DNA of 64,000 nucleotides from Streptomyces sp. A 4/2 (GCF_940670765.1 NZ_CALNVW010000031.1:186001-250000); one strand, 5' to 3'. Shown: positions 52,578 to 61,043, numbered from the stretch's first letter. Translations and numbers: made by a program. Notes: generated from the sequence alone by a model not told the origin.

Positions 52578-53153
52578 ATGAGCGTTCGCGTCACGCTGGT
52601 CACCGCTGCGCGCAGTTCCTCCCGGCTCGCCGAGCGGTTCGACGACGACCGGCCACTCGATCAGACGGGCTGGCACGAGGTGCAGCTCTCCGCGAGTGCC
52701 CTGGTGCCGCTCGCGGCGGCCGAACTGCGGTACTGCTCGCCCACCGCCCGCAGTCGTGCCACCGGCGACGCGCTCGGGTTCGCGCCGCTGCTGCAACCCG
52801 CGCTGAGCGACTGCGACATGGGTCGCTGGCGGGGGTTCACCCTGGCGGAGGTGGCGGCGCGCGAACCGGCGGCGGTCGACGCCTGGCTCGCCGACCCCCG
52901 CTCGGCCCCGCACGGCGGCGAGTCGCTGCTGCGCTTCATCTCACGGATAGGGGGCTGGCTGGAGACCAGGCCCGCCTGCGACGGTTCGATCGTCGCGGTC
53001 GCGGAGCCGTCCGTCGTCCGGGCCGCCCTGGTCTACGCGCTCAAGGCCCCGCCGTCGACGTACTGGAACGTCGATGTCCGGCCGCTGTCCACCGTGACGT
53101 TGACCGGACTGCCGGGCCGCTGGAGTCTGCGGCTGGAGACCGGCGTTCGCTGA
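52578..53153 (+). CDS. Histidine-phosphatase-superfamily protein lacking catalytic histidines
   Basis: 191-residue homologue of the phosphoglycerate-mutase-like superfamily. The frame, size and internal motifs match: SPTARSRATGDALG (the SPxxRxxxTA segment), DMGRWRGFTLAEV, and HGGESLLRF. But the N-terminal catalytic LVRHGxT is LVTAARSSS and the second histidine block (VSHGGxIR) is VAEPSVVR. Both essential histidines are missing, so ordinary phosphatase activity is not expected; it may bind a ligand or be regulatory. ATG 52578 is chosen because the upstream frame is low-complexity and the family start follows it. It lies 115 bp after the MocR gene. Confidence 0.8.
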   Translation: MSVRVTLVTAARSSSRLAERFDDDRPLDQTGWHEVQLSASALVPLAAAELRYCSPTARSRATGDALGFAPLLQPALSDCDMGRWRGFTLAEVAAREPAAVDAWLADPRSAPHGGESLLRFISRIGGWLETRPACDGSIVAVAEPSVVRAALVYALKAPPSTYWNVDVRPLSTVTLTGLPGRWSLRLETGVR

Positions 53154-53289
53154 GAGCGCGAGGGGCCGGAACAGCTCGACGCGGCCGACGGAATTGTGCA
53201 GGATCAAGGGCGTGGGGGCCGTCACTCATCGGCGAGCGCCGGCCCATCGAGTCGGGTGTGCGGTACGGGGCTGCGAGGCGGGGGAGACC

Positions 53290-53889
53290 ATGGGCGACCA
53301 TTTCCAGACGGTCATCGATGTCGAGGCGACGCAGGAGGAAGCCGAACGGCTCGCCCCCCGGCTGGTCGACTGGCTCGTCGAACAGGGCATCGTCACCCGC
53401 GAACTCACCCGCGACGGCATGTACAGCATGGGCACCGATGTCGGCCATCTGCCGGGCCCGCACTGGGCGCGAGCGGTCTCCGACGCGTCGGACGAGCCGG
53501 ACGCGCCGGGGCCGGTGGCGGTGATCGTCGGCCGGAACCAGTACTGCGGCGGTCAGGGCGCCTCCGAGGCGGTGTCGGCCGTCTGTCCACGCTGCGCGCG
53601 GGAGATCAGGTTCATCGACTACCAGAGCCTCGTCCACGCAGTGGACGAGGACGCCTGGCGGCCCTTCTGCCAGGGCATCGAGGCCTGGCGGGCGACCGGG
53701 CACGCCGGTGTCAGCTGCCCCTCCTGCGTGAAGCCGATCCCGATGACGGAGTGGCTCTGGGCCCCCGGCTTCGCGCTGGGCAGTCTGGCCGTCGACTTCT
53801 GGAACTGGCCCCGGCTCAGCCGGGAGTTCGTCGCGGAAGCCGAGCGGCAGACGGGGCACCGGATCGAGGAGCTGACAGGGAAGTTCTGA
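53290..53889 (+). CDS. Hypothetical protein with two CxxC zinc-ribbon pairs
   Basis: 199 residues from ATG 53290 (GGGGAGA upstream). CPRC near residue 100 and CPSC near 140 could bind one zinc. The surrounding sequence is Trp-rich and soluble (ALGSLAVDFWNWPRLSREFVAEAERQTGHRIEELTGKF). I do not recognise the family. Proteins of this kind occur singly in streptomycetes. It is downstream of the phosphatase-like gene by 136 bp and convergent with the DUF4328 gene. No signal peptide or membrane helix is visible. Confidence 0.7.
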   Translation: MGDHFQTVIDVEATQEEAERLAPRLVDWLVEQGIVTRELTRDGMYSMGTDVGHLPGPHWARAVSDASDEPDAPGPVAVIVGRNQYCGGQGASEAVSAVCPRCAREIRFIDYQSLVHAVDEDAWRPFCQGIEAWRATGHAGVSCPSCVKPIPMTEWLWAPGFALGSLAVDFWNWPRLSREFVAEAERQTGHRIEELTGKF

Positions 53890-53992
53890 GCGGCGGTCAA
53901 CTGCCCGGAACGGGCCGGTCCGAGGAACTGCGGGCGGAGCGCGGGTACGGTGCCACGGGCGTGTTCAGGACCGAGGGGCGGACGGCGGCCGG

Positions 53993-54679
53993 TCAGTCCG
54001 TCGTACCGGTGGTGGTGTCGTTCCCCGCGGAGCCGTTGATGTGGCGCTGCTGCGCCGCGGTGAGCGCGCGGACGACGAAGATGCCTGCCGCCGCCGCGCC
54101 GATGACAGCCGCGTCGGCGACCAGGAGCATGGGTACGTCCGTGTAGGTGCGGGCGATGACCTGGTCCGTGGAGCCCGTGTACATCAGGCCCACCCCGCTC
54201 AGCGTCCCGGCGAGCCACAGGCCCCACCACCAGTTCACGGCGCGCGGCAGCCGCTCTCCCGGGGCGCACCGGCGGTGGATGTCGGCGACGATCCCGCGGG
54301 GCACCCACAGGTTCGCGATGGGCACGATCCAGCCCGCGTACACCCACGGCAAGGCGTAGCGCGGCGGTTTCCCCGAGAGGGTACGGGCGTTGTCCCGGGC
54401 GTTGAGCAGCCAGGCCAGGAACGCGATCACGCAGAGCGCCGTGGCTGCGTCTCCCAGGCGGCTGACCAGGTGGTAACTGTCCTCCAGGGCGGTCAGCGGG
54501 CGGTGTCGGCCGTCGCCCTGGTCCGGCGGCCCGGCGGCAGGCACCCCGGACGCGGCGAGCCGAAGCTGCCACAGCGCTCGGACCAGCCAGGTGGCACCCG
54601 AGAGGGCGAAGGCGGCGACGGCACAGTGGGCGGCGCCCCGGACAGGGCGCAGGGCGGGCGGCGCTATGGGATCGTTCAC
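53993..54679 (-). CDS. DUF4328 membrane protein
   Basis: 228-residue polytopic protein with about five helices. The LPWVYAGWIVPIANLWVPRGIVADIHRR segment is the DUF4328 signature, followed by VNWWWGLWLAGTLSGVGLMY. Function unknown. GTG 54679 follows GGCGGG; other starts upstream are weaker. The C-terminus is Thr/Asp-rich. It is convergent with the zinc-ribbon gene and divergent from the LysR gene. The 282-bp upstream gap contains no clear gene or hairpin. Confidence 0.82.
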   Translation of the reverse strand: MNDPIAPPALRPVRGAAHCAVAAFALSGATWLVRALWQLRLAASGVPAAGPPDQGDGRHRPLTALEDSYHLVSRLGDAATALCVIAFLAWLLNARDNARTLSGKPPRYALPWVYAGWIVPIANLWVPRGIVADIHRRCAPGERLPRAVNWWWGLWLAGTLSGVGLMYTGSTDQVIARTYTDVPMLLVADAAVIGAAAAGIFVVRALTAAQQRHINGSAGNDTTTGTTD

Positions 54680-54961
54680 CCCGCCATCCTTCCACGGACG
54701 ACCACGTACACCGGCCGTGCCACCGAACGCTTCCACCGGTGCGAACTCCGTCTGTCGGCAAGGGAGATGCGCGAGGTCATGCTGAGGGAGCCTGACCCCC
54801 GCAACCGCTGTCTCTTCACACGCGCCCGCGTCGACCACGCCACCTCCGTACAACCGGCACCGGCTGTGACCGGACGTGGAGTAAACGCGCCGCTTCCCGT
54901 GTTGTGACGGCGACGACGGCGGGGTGGCCCGCGGTCCACCGCAGGGAGGGGACGGGAGCCG

Positions 54962-55858
54962 ATGAGCCTTCGTCAGTACGAGTACGCCCTGGCCATTGCC
55001 GAGGAGGGCTCGGTGACCGCGGCGGCGGAGCGGCTGCACGTCGCCCAGCCGTCGGTGTCCCAGCAGATCCGCGGCCTGGAGCGGGAACTCGGCGTGAAGC
55101 TGTTCGCCCGCACACCGACCGGGCTGGTGCCCACGGTGGTCGGCCGCGCGTTCCTGCGGGAGGCTGAGATCGCGGTGAGCGCGTCGCGGCGGGCGAGGGC
55201 GACGGCGCGGGCCGGTGCCGATGACGTGGTGGGCGAGCTGGTGGTCGCGGTGCAGATGGGCTTCGGCACGCGGCAATTGCCGGGCGCGCTGAGCGCGTTG
55301 CGCCGCCGCTTCCCGCGGCTGGAGGTCACGGTCTTCGAGGAGCCGAGCTCCGCCGAGCTGGAGCGGCTGTGCCGCCGGGGCGTGCTGGACCTCGCCCTGA
55401 TGGCGGCGTGCGAGCGGAGCCCCGCCGACGCCCACCACCTCGGTGACGAGGAATTCGTCGTGGTGCTGGGCGCCGGGCACCGGCTGCTCGCCGCGGACCG
55501 GGTCCAACTGCGCGAGCTGGAGGGGGAGCCGTGGGTGAGGTTCGACCGCGACAGCGCGCTCGACGGCGTACTGCTGAACGTGCTGCGGAACAACGATCCG
55601 ACCCCGACCACGGCCGCCCGCGTCTCCCAGACGGCGACGGCCGTGCGCTGGGCCGCCCACGGGCTGGGGGTGACGCTCGTCCCGGCCTCCGCGGTGCCCC
55701 ACGGCCACGAGCACCTCGCCCGCCCGGTGCTCCCGCTCGTGGCCCAGCCCGTCATCGCCGTGGTCCGGCAGGGCGCGGGCCCGGCGGAGACGGCCCTGCT
55801 CGAACTCCTTCGTCAGGAGAGCTGGTCCGAGTCCGTCTTCTCCTCACCGGTTTCCTGA
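54962..55858 (+). CDS. LysR-family transcriptional regulator
   Basis: 298-residue LTTR. N-terminal HTH MSLRQYEYALAIAEEGSVTAAAERLHVAQPSVSQQIRGLERELGVKLFAR. The LysR substrate-binding domain covers about 90-290 (GELVVAVQMGFGTRQLPGALSALRRRFPRLEVTVFEE and LGAGHRLLAADRVQL). ATG 54962 has GGAGGGGACGGGAGCCG upstream. It is not divergent to the SDR; that gene is convergent. The likely target, by LTTR habit, is the divergent DUF4328 gene or a distant gene. Effector unknown. Confidence 0.92.
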   Translation: MSLRQYEYALAIAEEGSVTAAAERLHVAQPSVSQQIRGLERELGVKLFARTPTGLVPTVVGRAFLREAEIAVSASRRARATARAGADDVVGELVVAVQMGFGTRQLPGALSALRRRFPRLEVTVFEEPSSAELERLCRRGVLDLALMAACERSPADAHHLGDEEFVVVLGAGHRLLAADRVQLRELEGEPWVRFDRDSALDGVLLNVLRNNDPTPTTAARVSQTATAVRWAAHGLGVTLVPASAVPHGHEHLARPVLPLVAQPVIAVVRQGAGPAETALLELLRQESWSESVFSSPVS

Positions 55859-55944
55859 CGGCGCCGACGACGGACGACGGACGACAGACGGACGCGCGGG
55901 CGCCCGCGTCATTCTTTCTCCCGGCTGTGAGGAGAGCGGCATTC

Positions 55945-55962
55945 CGGTATTCCGGAATACCG
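55945..55962. repeat. 18-bp perfect palindrome in LysR-SDR gap
   Basis: CGGTATTCCGGAATACCG is a loop-less palindrome in a short convergent intergenic region (55859-55968), overlapping a direct ATTCCGG repeat. It is too compact for a good hairpin, so it may be a protein-binding site, although no promoter is expected there. Confidence 0.65.
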
Positions 55963-55968
55963 TGCGTG

Positions 55969-56757
55969 TCAGCCCCTGGGGAATTCACCGCCGTCCACGA
56001 CGAGATTGCTCGCCGTCAGCCAGCTCGCCCGGTCGGACAGGAGGAACAGCACCGCGTGCGCAATGTCCTCGGGCAGGCCGTCGCGGCCCAGCGGCGTGGT
56101 GTCGTCGGCGTTGGTCCGGGCGGGTGCCCCGCCCGTGCGCGCGGACACCTCCGCCCACTGCTCCCGCGTCGCTTCGCCTCCGGGGGTGGCGGTCCTGCCG
56201 GGAGACACGGTGTTGACCCGGATTCCGAACGGGGCCAGCTCCAGGGCCAGTCCCTGGCTGTAGGTCTCCAGTGCGGCCTTCGCCGCCACGTAGTGCAGGA
56301 ACGGTCCCAGCGGGGTGAGGACGGCGGCCGAGGAGACGTGCACGATCCTCCCCGAACGCCGTTCCCGCATCCCCGGTGTCAGCAGCGAGTCCAACCGCAC
56401 CGACGCCAGGAAGTTCAGGTCCAGCGCGTCCTGCCACTCCTCGTCGGGGATGGCCGAGGCGCCTTCGTGAGGTCGGGCCCCGCCCGCGTTGTGGACCAGG
56501 ATGTCCACCCCGCCGAGCACCTCCTGCGCGGCTGCGGCGAGCGCCTCCACTCCGGCCCGTGTCCGTACGTCTGCCTCCACGAAGGCGGCCCCCTCCGGCG
56601 CCGAGCTCGTCGACGACCTGGCGGTCGTGAGTACCTCGGCACCCGCGTCCAGGAGCTGGCGCACGACTGCCGCTCCGATTCCGCGTGTACCACCTGTGAC
56701 CAGGGCCCGCTTTCCCGCGAGTTCGCGCGTTCCCGATCCGTTCTCGATCGTGGTCAT
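55969..56757 (-). CDS. Short-chain dehydrogenase/reductase (SDR family)
   Basis: 262-residue classical SDR. The NAD(P) motif VTGGTRGIGAAVV lies near residues 20-33, HNAGGA (NNAG-like) near 88, and the catalytic block includes the Ser in VHVSSAAV, YVAAK (Tyr...Lys) and a NTVSPGRTATPG loop. C-terminal ASWLTASNLVVDGGEFPRG is usual. ATG 56757 has GAGG upstream. The substrate is unknown. The gene faces the LysR gene tail to tail and is followed upstream by an AraC regulator on the same strand. That and the PhyH gene may form a regulated cluster. Confidence 0.92.
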   Translation of the reverse strand: MTTIENGSGTRELAGKRALVTGGTRGIGAAVVRQLLDAGAEVLTTARSSTSSAPEGAAFVEADVRTRAGVEALAAAAQEVLGGVDILVHNAGGARPHEGASAIPDEEWQDALDLNFLASVRLDSLLTPGMRERRSGRIVHVSSAAVLTPLGPFLHYVAAKAALETYSQGLALELAPFGIRVNTVSPGRTATPGGEATREQWAEVSARTGGAPARTNADDTTPLGRDGLPEDIAHAVLFLLSDRASWLTASNLVVDGGEFPRG

Positions 56758-56966
56758 GCCACCGGTCCTCTCGATTGCGCCATTGCCCGCTCGACGGAAG
56801 AAGGATCGAAGTGCGCATCGCGCGAATCCTCGGAGAATTCGCGGTGAGCACCTCGTCGGGCGGTTTCACGGGATTCACGGTAGGTCCGGAAAAGAACGAG
56901 AGGCAAAGACGAAATGTCAGCAGGTCCTATAGGGAACCCCTATGGCGAAGGGTTCTGCCGCTCTGG

Positions 56967-57833
56967 TCAGCCGTGCTCGGGCTCCACCGGCAGCCACAGT
57001 TCGGCGTCGGCGTGGGTCTTTTCCGGCGACAGGCGGGTGCGCAGGATCTCAGGGCCGGTACGGGTGCGGTACGGGTTCGACGGGAACCACTCGGTGAACA
57101 CGTCCCGCCACAGCTCCTGGATGGCCTGCGGCGCCGGCCCGGAGGTGGTGAAGACCGCCCAGGTGCCGGCCGGGACGGCCAACGCGGTCGTGCCCTCCGG
57201 GGCGCCCGCGGAGGTGATCACACCGTGGTGGTAGTCGAGTTCGGTGCCCTCGGCGCGGCTGGGGTCCAGGTCGTCGCAGACCGCGACGATGCCGTGCGGC
57301 TCCTGGTCCGACAGTTCCTCCAGGCGCTCCAGAGTCTGCGGCTCGATCCCTCGGACGAAGTCCGTGATCGCCTGGTTCGGCCCCGCATGCACCAGCGGTA
57401 CCCGGGTCTTGAGCCCGACGACGGCGAAGTCCGCCTTGTCCACGACGCGGTACCGCAGGGTGCTGCTCCCTTCGATGGTGAGGCGGAAGGACATCCGGGA
57501 CCGGGAGTTGAGCGCGGCGCCGGTACGCCGGGCCTCGCCCGGTCCGATGCCGTGCATGGCACGGAACGCCCGCGCGAACGCCTCGCCGGAGCTGTACCCG
57601 TAGCGCACCGCGATCTCCAGCAGCGTCTCGCGCCCCGCCAGCACTTCGGCGCCCGCGAGGGTGAGCCGACGGCGCCGGATGTACTCCGACAGCGGTATGC
57701 CCGCGAGCGCGGAGAACATCCGACGCAGGTGGTACTCCGAGGTGGCCGCGATGCGTGCCAGTTCCTTCACCTCGATGTCCTGGTCGAGATGGCTCTCGAT
57801 GTGCTCCATGGCCTGGTTCAGCCGCTCCAGCAT
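56967..57833 (-). CDS. AraC-family regulator with C-terminal GyrI-like effector-binding domain
   Basis: 288-residue regulator. An N-terminal AraC double HTH (LERLNQAMEHIESHLDQDIEVKELARIAATSEYHLRRMFSALAGIPLSEYIRRRRLTLAG, then ETLLEIAVRYGYSSGEAFARAFRAMHGIGPGEARR) precedes a GyrI-like domain (YRVVDKADFAVVGLKTRVPLVHAGPNQAITDFVRG ... VPAGTWAVFTTSG). The layout is that of Rob/SoxS-GyrI fusions that sense small molecules or lipophilic drugs. ATG 57833 has an excellent GGAGG. It is followed by the PhyH gene upstream (60 bp between), same strand, and probably regulates the local SDR/PhyH genes. Confidence 0.92.
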   Translation of the reverse strand: MLERLNQAMEHIESHLDQDIEVKELARIAATSEYHLRRMFSALAGIPLSEYIRRRRLTLAGAEVLAGRETLLEIAVRYGYSSGEAFARAFRAMHGIGPGEARRTGAALNSRSRMSFRLTIEGSSTLRYRVVDKADFAVVGLKTRVPLVHAGPNQAITDFVRGIEPQTLERLEELSDQEPHGIVAVCDDLDPSRAEGTELDYHHGVITSAGAPEGTTALAVPAGTWAVFTTSGPAPQAIQELWRDVFTEWFPSNPYRTRTGPEILRTRLSPEKTHADAELWLPVEPEHG

Positions 57834-57893
57834 GCCCGGCCTCCTTCTTCCTGACGGCCACCTCGCTGGGCAGCGATGACGTAGGTCCACTGG

Positions 57894-58706
57894 CTACCCG
57901 GCGCTGCAGCCCGCGCCGTCCCCGTCCGGACCCGGGGTGTCCTGTCCCAGGCCCCGGCGGATCGCGATCTCCACGGGGGAGTACGCGCTGTCGGCCCGCT
58001 CCAGCTCGTACGGCGCGGCCGGCATCAGCGGCGGCTGAGCCATGAAACGGGGCCGCACCCCGTGGTGCGGTTGCGCCGCGTGCACCAGGAACGGATGACA
58101 CAGGAAGACGTCGCCAGGAGACCCCGTGGCGAGGGTAAGCGGCCGGTGCTCGGACGCCGCCACCAGACCGGGCGCGAGGGTCAGCCCGCTCGCCCCGTCC
58201 TCCCCGTACTTCTCCAGCACCTTCGGCACGTCGAGGTGTGAGCCGACCCGGATCCGGGTCGGAGCGTCCTCCTCGCCGACTTCGCTGAACAGGAACAGCA
58301 TCAGCAGCGACCGCCCCCGGGATCGCAGATTGGTGAAGTACCAGCTCTCGCCCTCCGGCAGATAGCTCCCCTCGATGTGCCAGCCCGCGTCGTCCGGCTC
58401 CTCCTCGTGCGGGAAGCGCAGCGGGAACGTGCCCAGTGAGTAGCGAGGTTCCCAGCGCCCCGCGCCGACGAGCAGGTCGTACGCGCGCTGCAGGAACGGG
58501 GAGTTGGGCGCGGCGGCGAACGGCCCCTGTGCCATGCCGGCCACCCAGTGCACGGGCTGCGTCCATGTCGCTGGATCGTCCGGGTCGCAGCCCGTCTCCC
58601 GCCACAGCAGCCGCGCGCAGTCAGCGGCCACGCGCGGTGCGACGGCGCCCTCCAACTTCACGAAGCCGTCGCGGAGGAAGCGGGTTACCAAGGTCGTGTC
58701 ATCCAT
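57894..58706 (-). CDS. Phytanoyl-CoA dioxygenase (PhyH) family protein
   Basis: Fe(II)/2-oxoglutarate-dependent oxygenase of 270 residues from ATG 58706 (58727 also possible). N-terminal MDDTTLVTRFLRDGFVKLEGAV is family-like. The iron ligands fit the His-x-Asp/Glu...His facial triad: WHIEGSYLPEGESWY gives His and Glu, and FLCHPFLVHAAQ supplies the distal His. A PTRIRVGSHLDVP segment holds an Arg likely to bind 2-oxoglutarate. The classical Asp is replaced by Glu here. Substrate unknown; it could be a hydroxylase of a small metabolite or lipid. Same strand as the AraC-GyrI gene 60 bp away. Confidence 0.9.
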   Translation of the reverse strand: MDDTTLVTRFLRDGFVKLEGAVAPRVAADCARLLWRETGCDPDDPATWTQPVHWVAGMAQGPFAAAPNSPFLQRAYDLLVGAGRWEPRYSLGTFPLRFPHEEEPDDAGWHIEGSYLPEGESWYFTNLRSRGRSLLMLFLFSEVGEEDAPTRIRVGSHLDVPKVLEKYGEDGASGLTLAPGLVAASEHRPLTLATGSPGDVFLCHPFLVHAAQPHHGVRPRFMAQPPLMPAAPYELERADSAYSPVEIAIRRGLGQDTPGPDGDGAGCSAG

Positions 58707-58925
58707 GCCCCCATCGTGCAGCGACATCGGTCCCGATCACCCGACTTTCCCCGCACCGCCTTTGTCGGGTGCTCGCCGAGCCCGTTGTCGGCCCTCCGGG
58801 ACCCGGCTGACCATGACCGAAGCCGGTCAAGTCGGGGGCGCGCGAGGTACGTACGTGCCTTTTGGGGCAACGTGCCGTTAGGGGTGTCGCGGACGCACTC
58901 GGCGTCCCGGCCGGAAGGATGCTCG

Positions 58926-59240
58926 ATGCCCACGAAGCGCGTTGCCCGCCGTCTGCTGGTGCTGACAGCCACGGCGGCTGCCGGTACAGGTGCCTTGAGC
59001 GTTCCGGCGGTCGCGAGCACGAACGTTCTGGCGGCCGGCAATGCCGCTCACGACACCACGATGATCAACAAGGATCGTGACATCACGGCGGTCGGCGTGA
59101 CGGCTCACGGCAGCGGGGTGGGCAACGGCCTGGTCCAACTGCCGGTGAACAGCCCTGAGAACCGCGGTGGTGGGGGCAGCCTGCTCTTCTCGGATCGTGG
59201 GCTGAAGACCGAGGTCACCGCAGTGGTCTGGGAGCGATGA
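58926..59240 (+). CDS. Small secreted protein ending in an S74-like motif
   Basis: 104 residues. ATG 58926 follows GGAAGGA. A signal peptide of about 31 residues (RVARRLLVLTATAAAG...VASTN) is followed by a short hydrophilic region with VGVTAHGSGVGNGLVQLPVN and a Gly run, then SDRGLKTEV at residues 89-97. That is the start motif of intramolecular-chaperone (peptidase S74) domains found at the end of phage tail spikes, but here the gene stops 7 residues later. The S74-like remainder is a separate overlapping gene. It may form an oligomeric or adhesive surface protein. No close homologue is recognised. Confidence 0.65.
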   Translation: MPTKRVARRLLVLTATAAAGTGALSVPAVASTNVLAAGNAAHDTTMINKDRDITAVGVTAHGSGVGNGLVQLPVNSPENRGGGGSLLFSDRGLKTEVTAVVWER

Positions 59241-59674
59241 GCTACCGGCGGTTGAAAGAGCACGTGGCCAGGGCCTGGATGCCGGCCCTGGTCAGGATGC
59301 GCCCCCGGCAGGGTGCCTCTGCGGCCGGTCTGGCGTCCGATGCCGTGTCCGGTGCGGTGCACGGTAGCGATCCGGTCAACGGTTACCAGGTGCTGGAGCA
59401 GGTGGTGCGGCTGCCGGTCAGCACGTGGCGGTACCACTGGGACCCGCCACACGTACGCCATCTGGGCCCGATGGCGCAGGACTGGTGGAAAGCGTTCGGA
59501 GTCGGTGAGAACGACCGGACGATCTGCTGCACCGATGCCAACGGAGTGGCCGTCGTCGCGATCCAGGCACTGCACCGGGAACTGACCGAGCTGCGAAACG
59601 AGGTCGCGGCCCTACGAGCCCAGAGTCCACCGGCACACCACCCCAGCGGTCCCGGAGCCGCCGACCCGGGATGA
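59237..59674 (+). CDS. Stand-alone S74-type intramolecular chaperone domain protein
   Basis: 145 residues, ATG 59237 overlapping the previous stop (ATGA). Residues 2-10 (SYRRLKEHV) resemble the SDxRLKxxV cleavage motif that opens S74 domains. Residues about 52-112 hold the S74 core: VLEQVVRLPVSTWRYHWDPPHVRHLGPMAQDWWKAFGVG and a DANGVAVVAIQALH end, followed by a coiled-coil-like helix (about 110-130). These domains trimerise and then self-cleave from tail-spike proteins. Here the domain is a free protein with no signal peptide, coupled to a small secreted one. No phage gene is nearby, so a domesticated module is likely. A frameshift of one longer gene was considered, but the ATGA overlap and the duplicated start motif favour two genes. 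Confidence 0.72.
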   Translation: MSYRRLKEHVARAWMPALVRMRPRQGASAAGLASDAVSGAVHGSDPVNGYQVLEQVVRLPVSTWRYHWDPPHVRHLGPMAQDWWKAFGVGENDRTICCTDANGVAVVAIQALHRELTELRNEVAALRAQSPPAHHPSGPGAADPG

Positions 59675-59959
59675 AGGGCCGCCCCGGGGCAGGAGCTGAC
59701 GTGCGTACCAGCGAAATCCGCCGAGCCCCGGTCCCGGGACCCACGTGATCCGTGGTCAGCTGGGAGATCCGGATCCGCACCCGTCCGTGGCGGCGGATGT
59801 GCCCGGTTTCCGTCCACGATGTCCGGGCGGGTGGGTCGCTGCGGTCAGCCGCGCACCGCAGTCAGGCACTCGTCGGGAAAGGATCGTCTCCTCGGCCCAG
59901 GACGTCCCGCTCCGACTCGGCCGCTCGGTCACCACGACGCCGCCTTCTCCGCCGCGACC
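59675..59959. other. Non-coding gap before arg operon, no feature recognised
   Basis: 285 bp of high-GC sequence without a supported gene, repeat or hairpin. The AT-rich operator and promoter of argC begin just after it. Confidence 0.6.
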
Positions 59960-59960
59960 T

Positions 59961-59994
59961 TTGCATAAAAGTGCATAGCTGCGTATAGTCATGC
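59961..59994 (+). promoter_or_regulatory. argC promoter with overlapping ARG boxes
   Basis: TTGCAT (59961-59966) and TATAGT (59984-59989) with a 17-bp spacer make a near-ideal housekeeping promoter, about 25 nt before ATG 60015. The same stretch is AT-rich and contains repeated TGCATA/TGCGTA/CATGC half-sites that match the ArgR/AhrC pattern of streptomycetes. Arginine-dependent repression is likely. Confidence 0.75.
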
Positions 59995-60014
59995 CATCGA
60001 CGAGGAGGATTCCG

Positions 60015-61043
60015 ATGGCGGTACGTGCAGCAGTGGCAGGGGCAAGCGGATACGCCGGCGGGGAACTGCTCCGTCTGCTGCTGGTCCACCCGGAGGTCGA
60101 GATCGGGGCCCTCACCGGCAACTCCAACGCGGGACAGCCGCTCGGCGCGCTGCAGCCGCATCTGCGTCCGCTCGCCGACCGGGTGCTCCAGCCGACCACC
60201 GCCGATGTGCTCGCCGGTCATGACGTCGTCTTCCTCGCGCTGCCGCACGGACAGTCCGCCGCCGTCGCCGAGCAGCTCGGCGACGAGGTCCTTGTCGTCG
60301 ACATGGGCGCCGACTTCCGGCTGAAGGACGCGGGCGACTGGGAGAAGTTCTACGGCTCCCCGCACGCCGGGACCTGGCCGTACGGTCTGCCCGAGCTGCC
60401 CGGTGGCCGTGCCGCGCTCGCGGGGTCCCGGCGCATCGCCGTACCCGGGTGCTATCCGACGGCCGTGTCCCTCGCCCTCTTCCCGGCGTACGCGGCCGGT
60501 CTGGCCGAGCCCGAAGCGGTGATCGTGGCAGCTTCCGGCACCTCCGGTGCGGGCAAGGCCGCCAAGCCGCATCTGCTCGGCTCGGAGGTGATGGGCTCGA
60601 TGTCCCCGTACGGCGTCGGCGGCGTCCACCGGCACACCCCGGAGATGATCCAGAACCTCAGCGCGGCGGCGGGCGAGCCGGTCACGGTCTCGTTCACGCC
60701 GACCCTCGCGCCCATGCCCCGCGGCATCCTCGCCACCTGCACCGCGAAGCTGAAGCCCGGCGTGGGCGCCGACGCGCTCCGCGCGGCGTACGTGAAGGCG
60801 TTCGCGGACGAGCCGTTCGTCGACCTGCTCCCCGAGGGGCAGTGGCCGTCGACGGCCGCCGTGTACGGCTCCAACGCCGTGCAGATCCAGCTCGCGTACG
60901 ACGAGGCGGCCGGGCGCGCCGTCGTCATCAGCGCCCTCGACAATCTCGCCAAGGGCACCGCGGGCGGCGCCCTGCAGAGCATGAACATTGCCCTCGGACT
61001 TCCCGAGGACACAGGTCTTTCCACGATCGGAGTGGCACCGTGA
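60015..61043 (+). CDS. argC: N-acetyl-gamma-glutamyl-phosphate reductase
   Basis: Third step of arginine biosynthesis, NADPH-dependent reduction of N-acetyl-glutamyl phosphate. 342 residues from ATG 60015 with GAGGAGG. The Rossmann start AAVAGASGYAGGELLRLL is followed by the active-site Cys146 (VPGCYPTAVSLAL). The domain SGTSGAGKAAKPH and EGQWPSTAAVYGSNAVQIQ are family marks. The stop overlaps argJ (GTGA). It is first of argC-argJ-argB-argD and is controlled by the ArgR-type site upstream. Confidence 0.97.
   Translation: MAVRAAVAGASGYAGGELLRLLLVHPEVEIGALTGNSNAGQPLGALQPHLRPLADRVLQPTTADVLAGHDVVFLALPHGQSAAVAEQLGDEVLVVDMGADFRLKDAGDWEKFYGSPHAGTWPYGLPELPGGRAALAGSRRIAVPGCYPTAVSLALFPAYAAGLAEPEAVIVAASGTSGAGKAAKPHLLGSEVMGSMSPYGVGGVHRHTPEMIQNLSAAAGEPVTVSFTPTLAPMPRGILATCTAKLKPGVGADALRAAYVKAFADEPFVDLLPEGQWPSTAAVYGSNAVQIQLAYDEAAGRAVVISALDNLAKGTAGGALQSMNIALGLPEDTGLSTIGVAP

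Noticed and set aside
58926..59674. Frameshifted single S74 tail-spike gene
   Set aside because: ATGA overlap, a separate S74-like start motif in the second frame and a long insertion relative to the usual domain favour two genes, although a sequencing error cannot be fully excluded.
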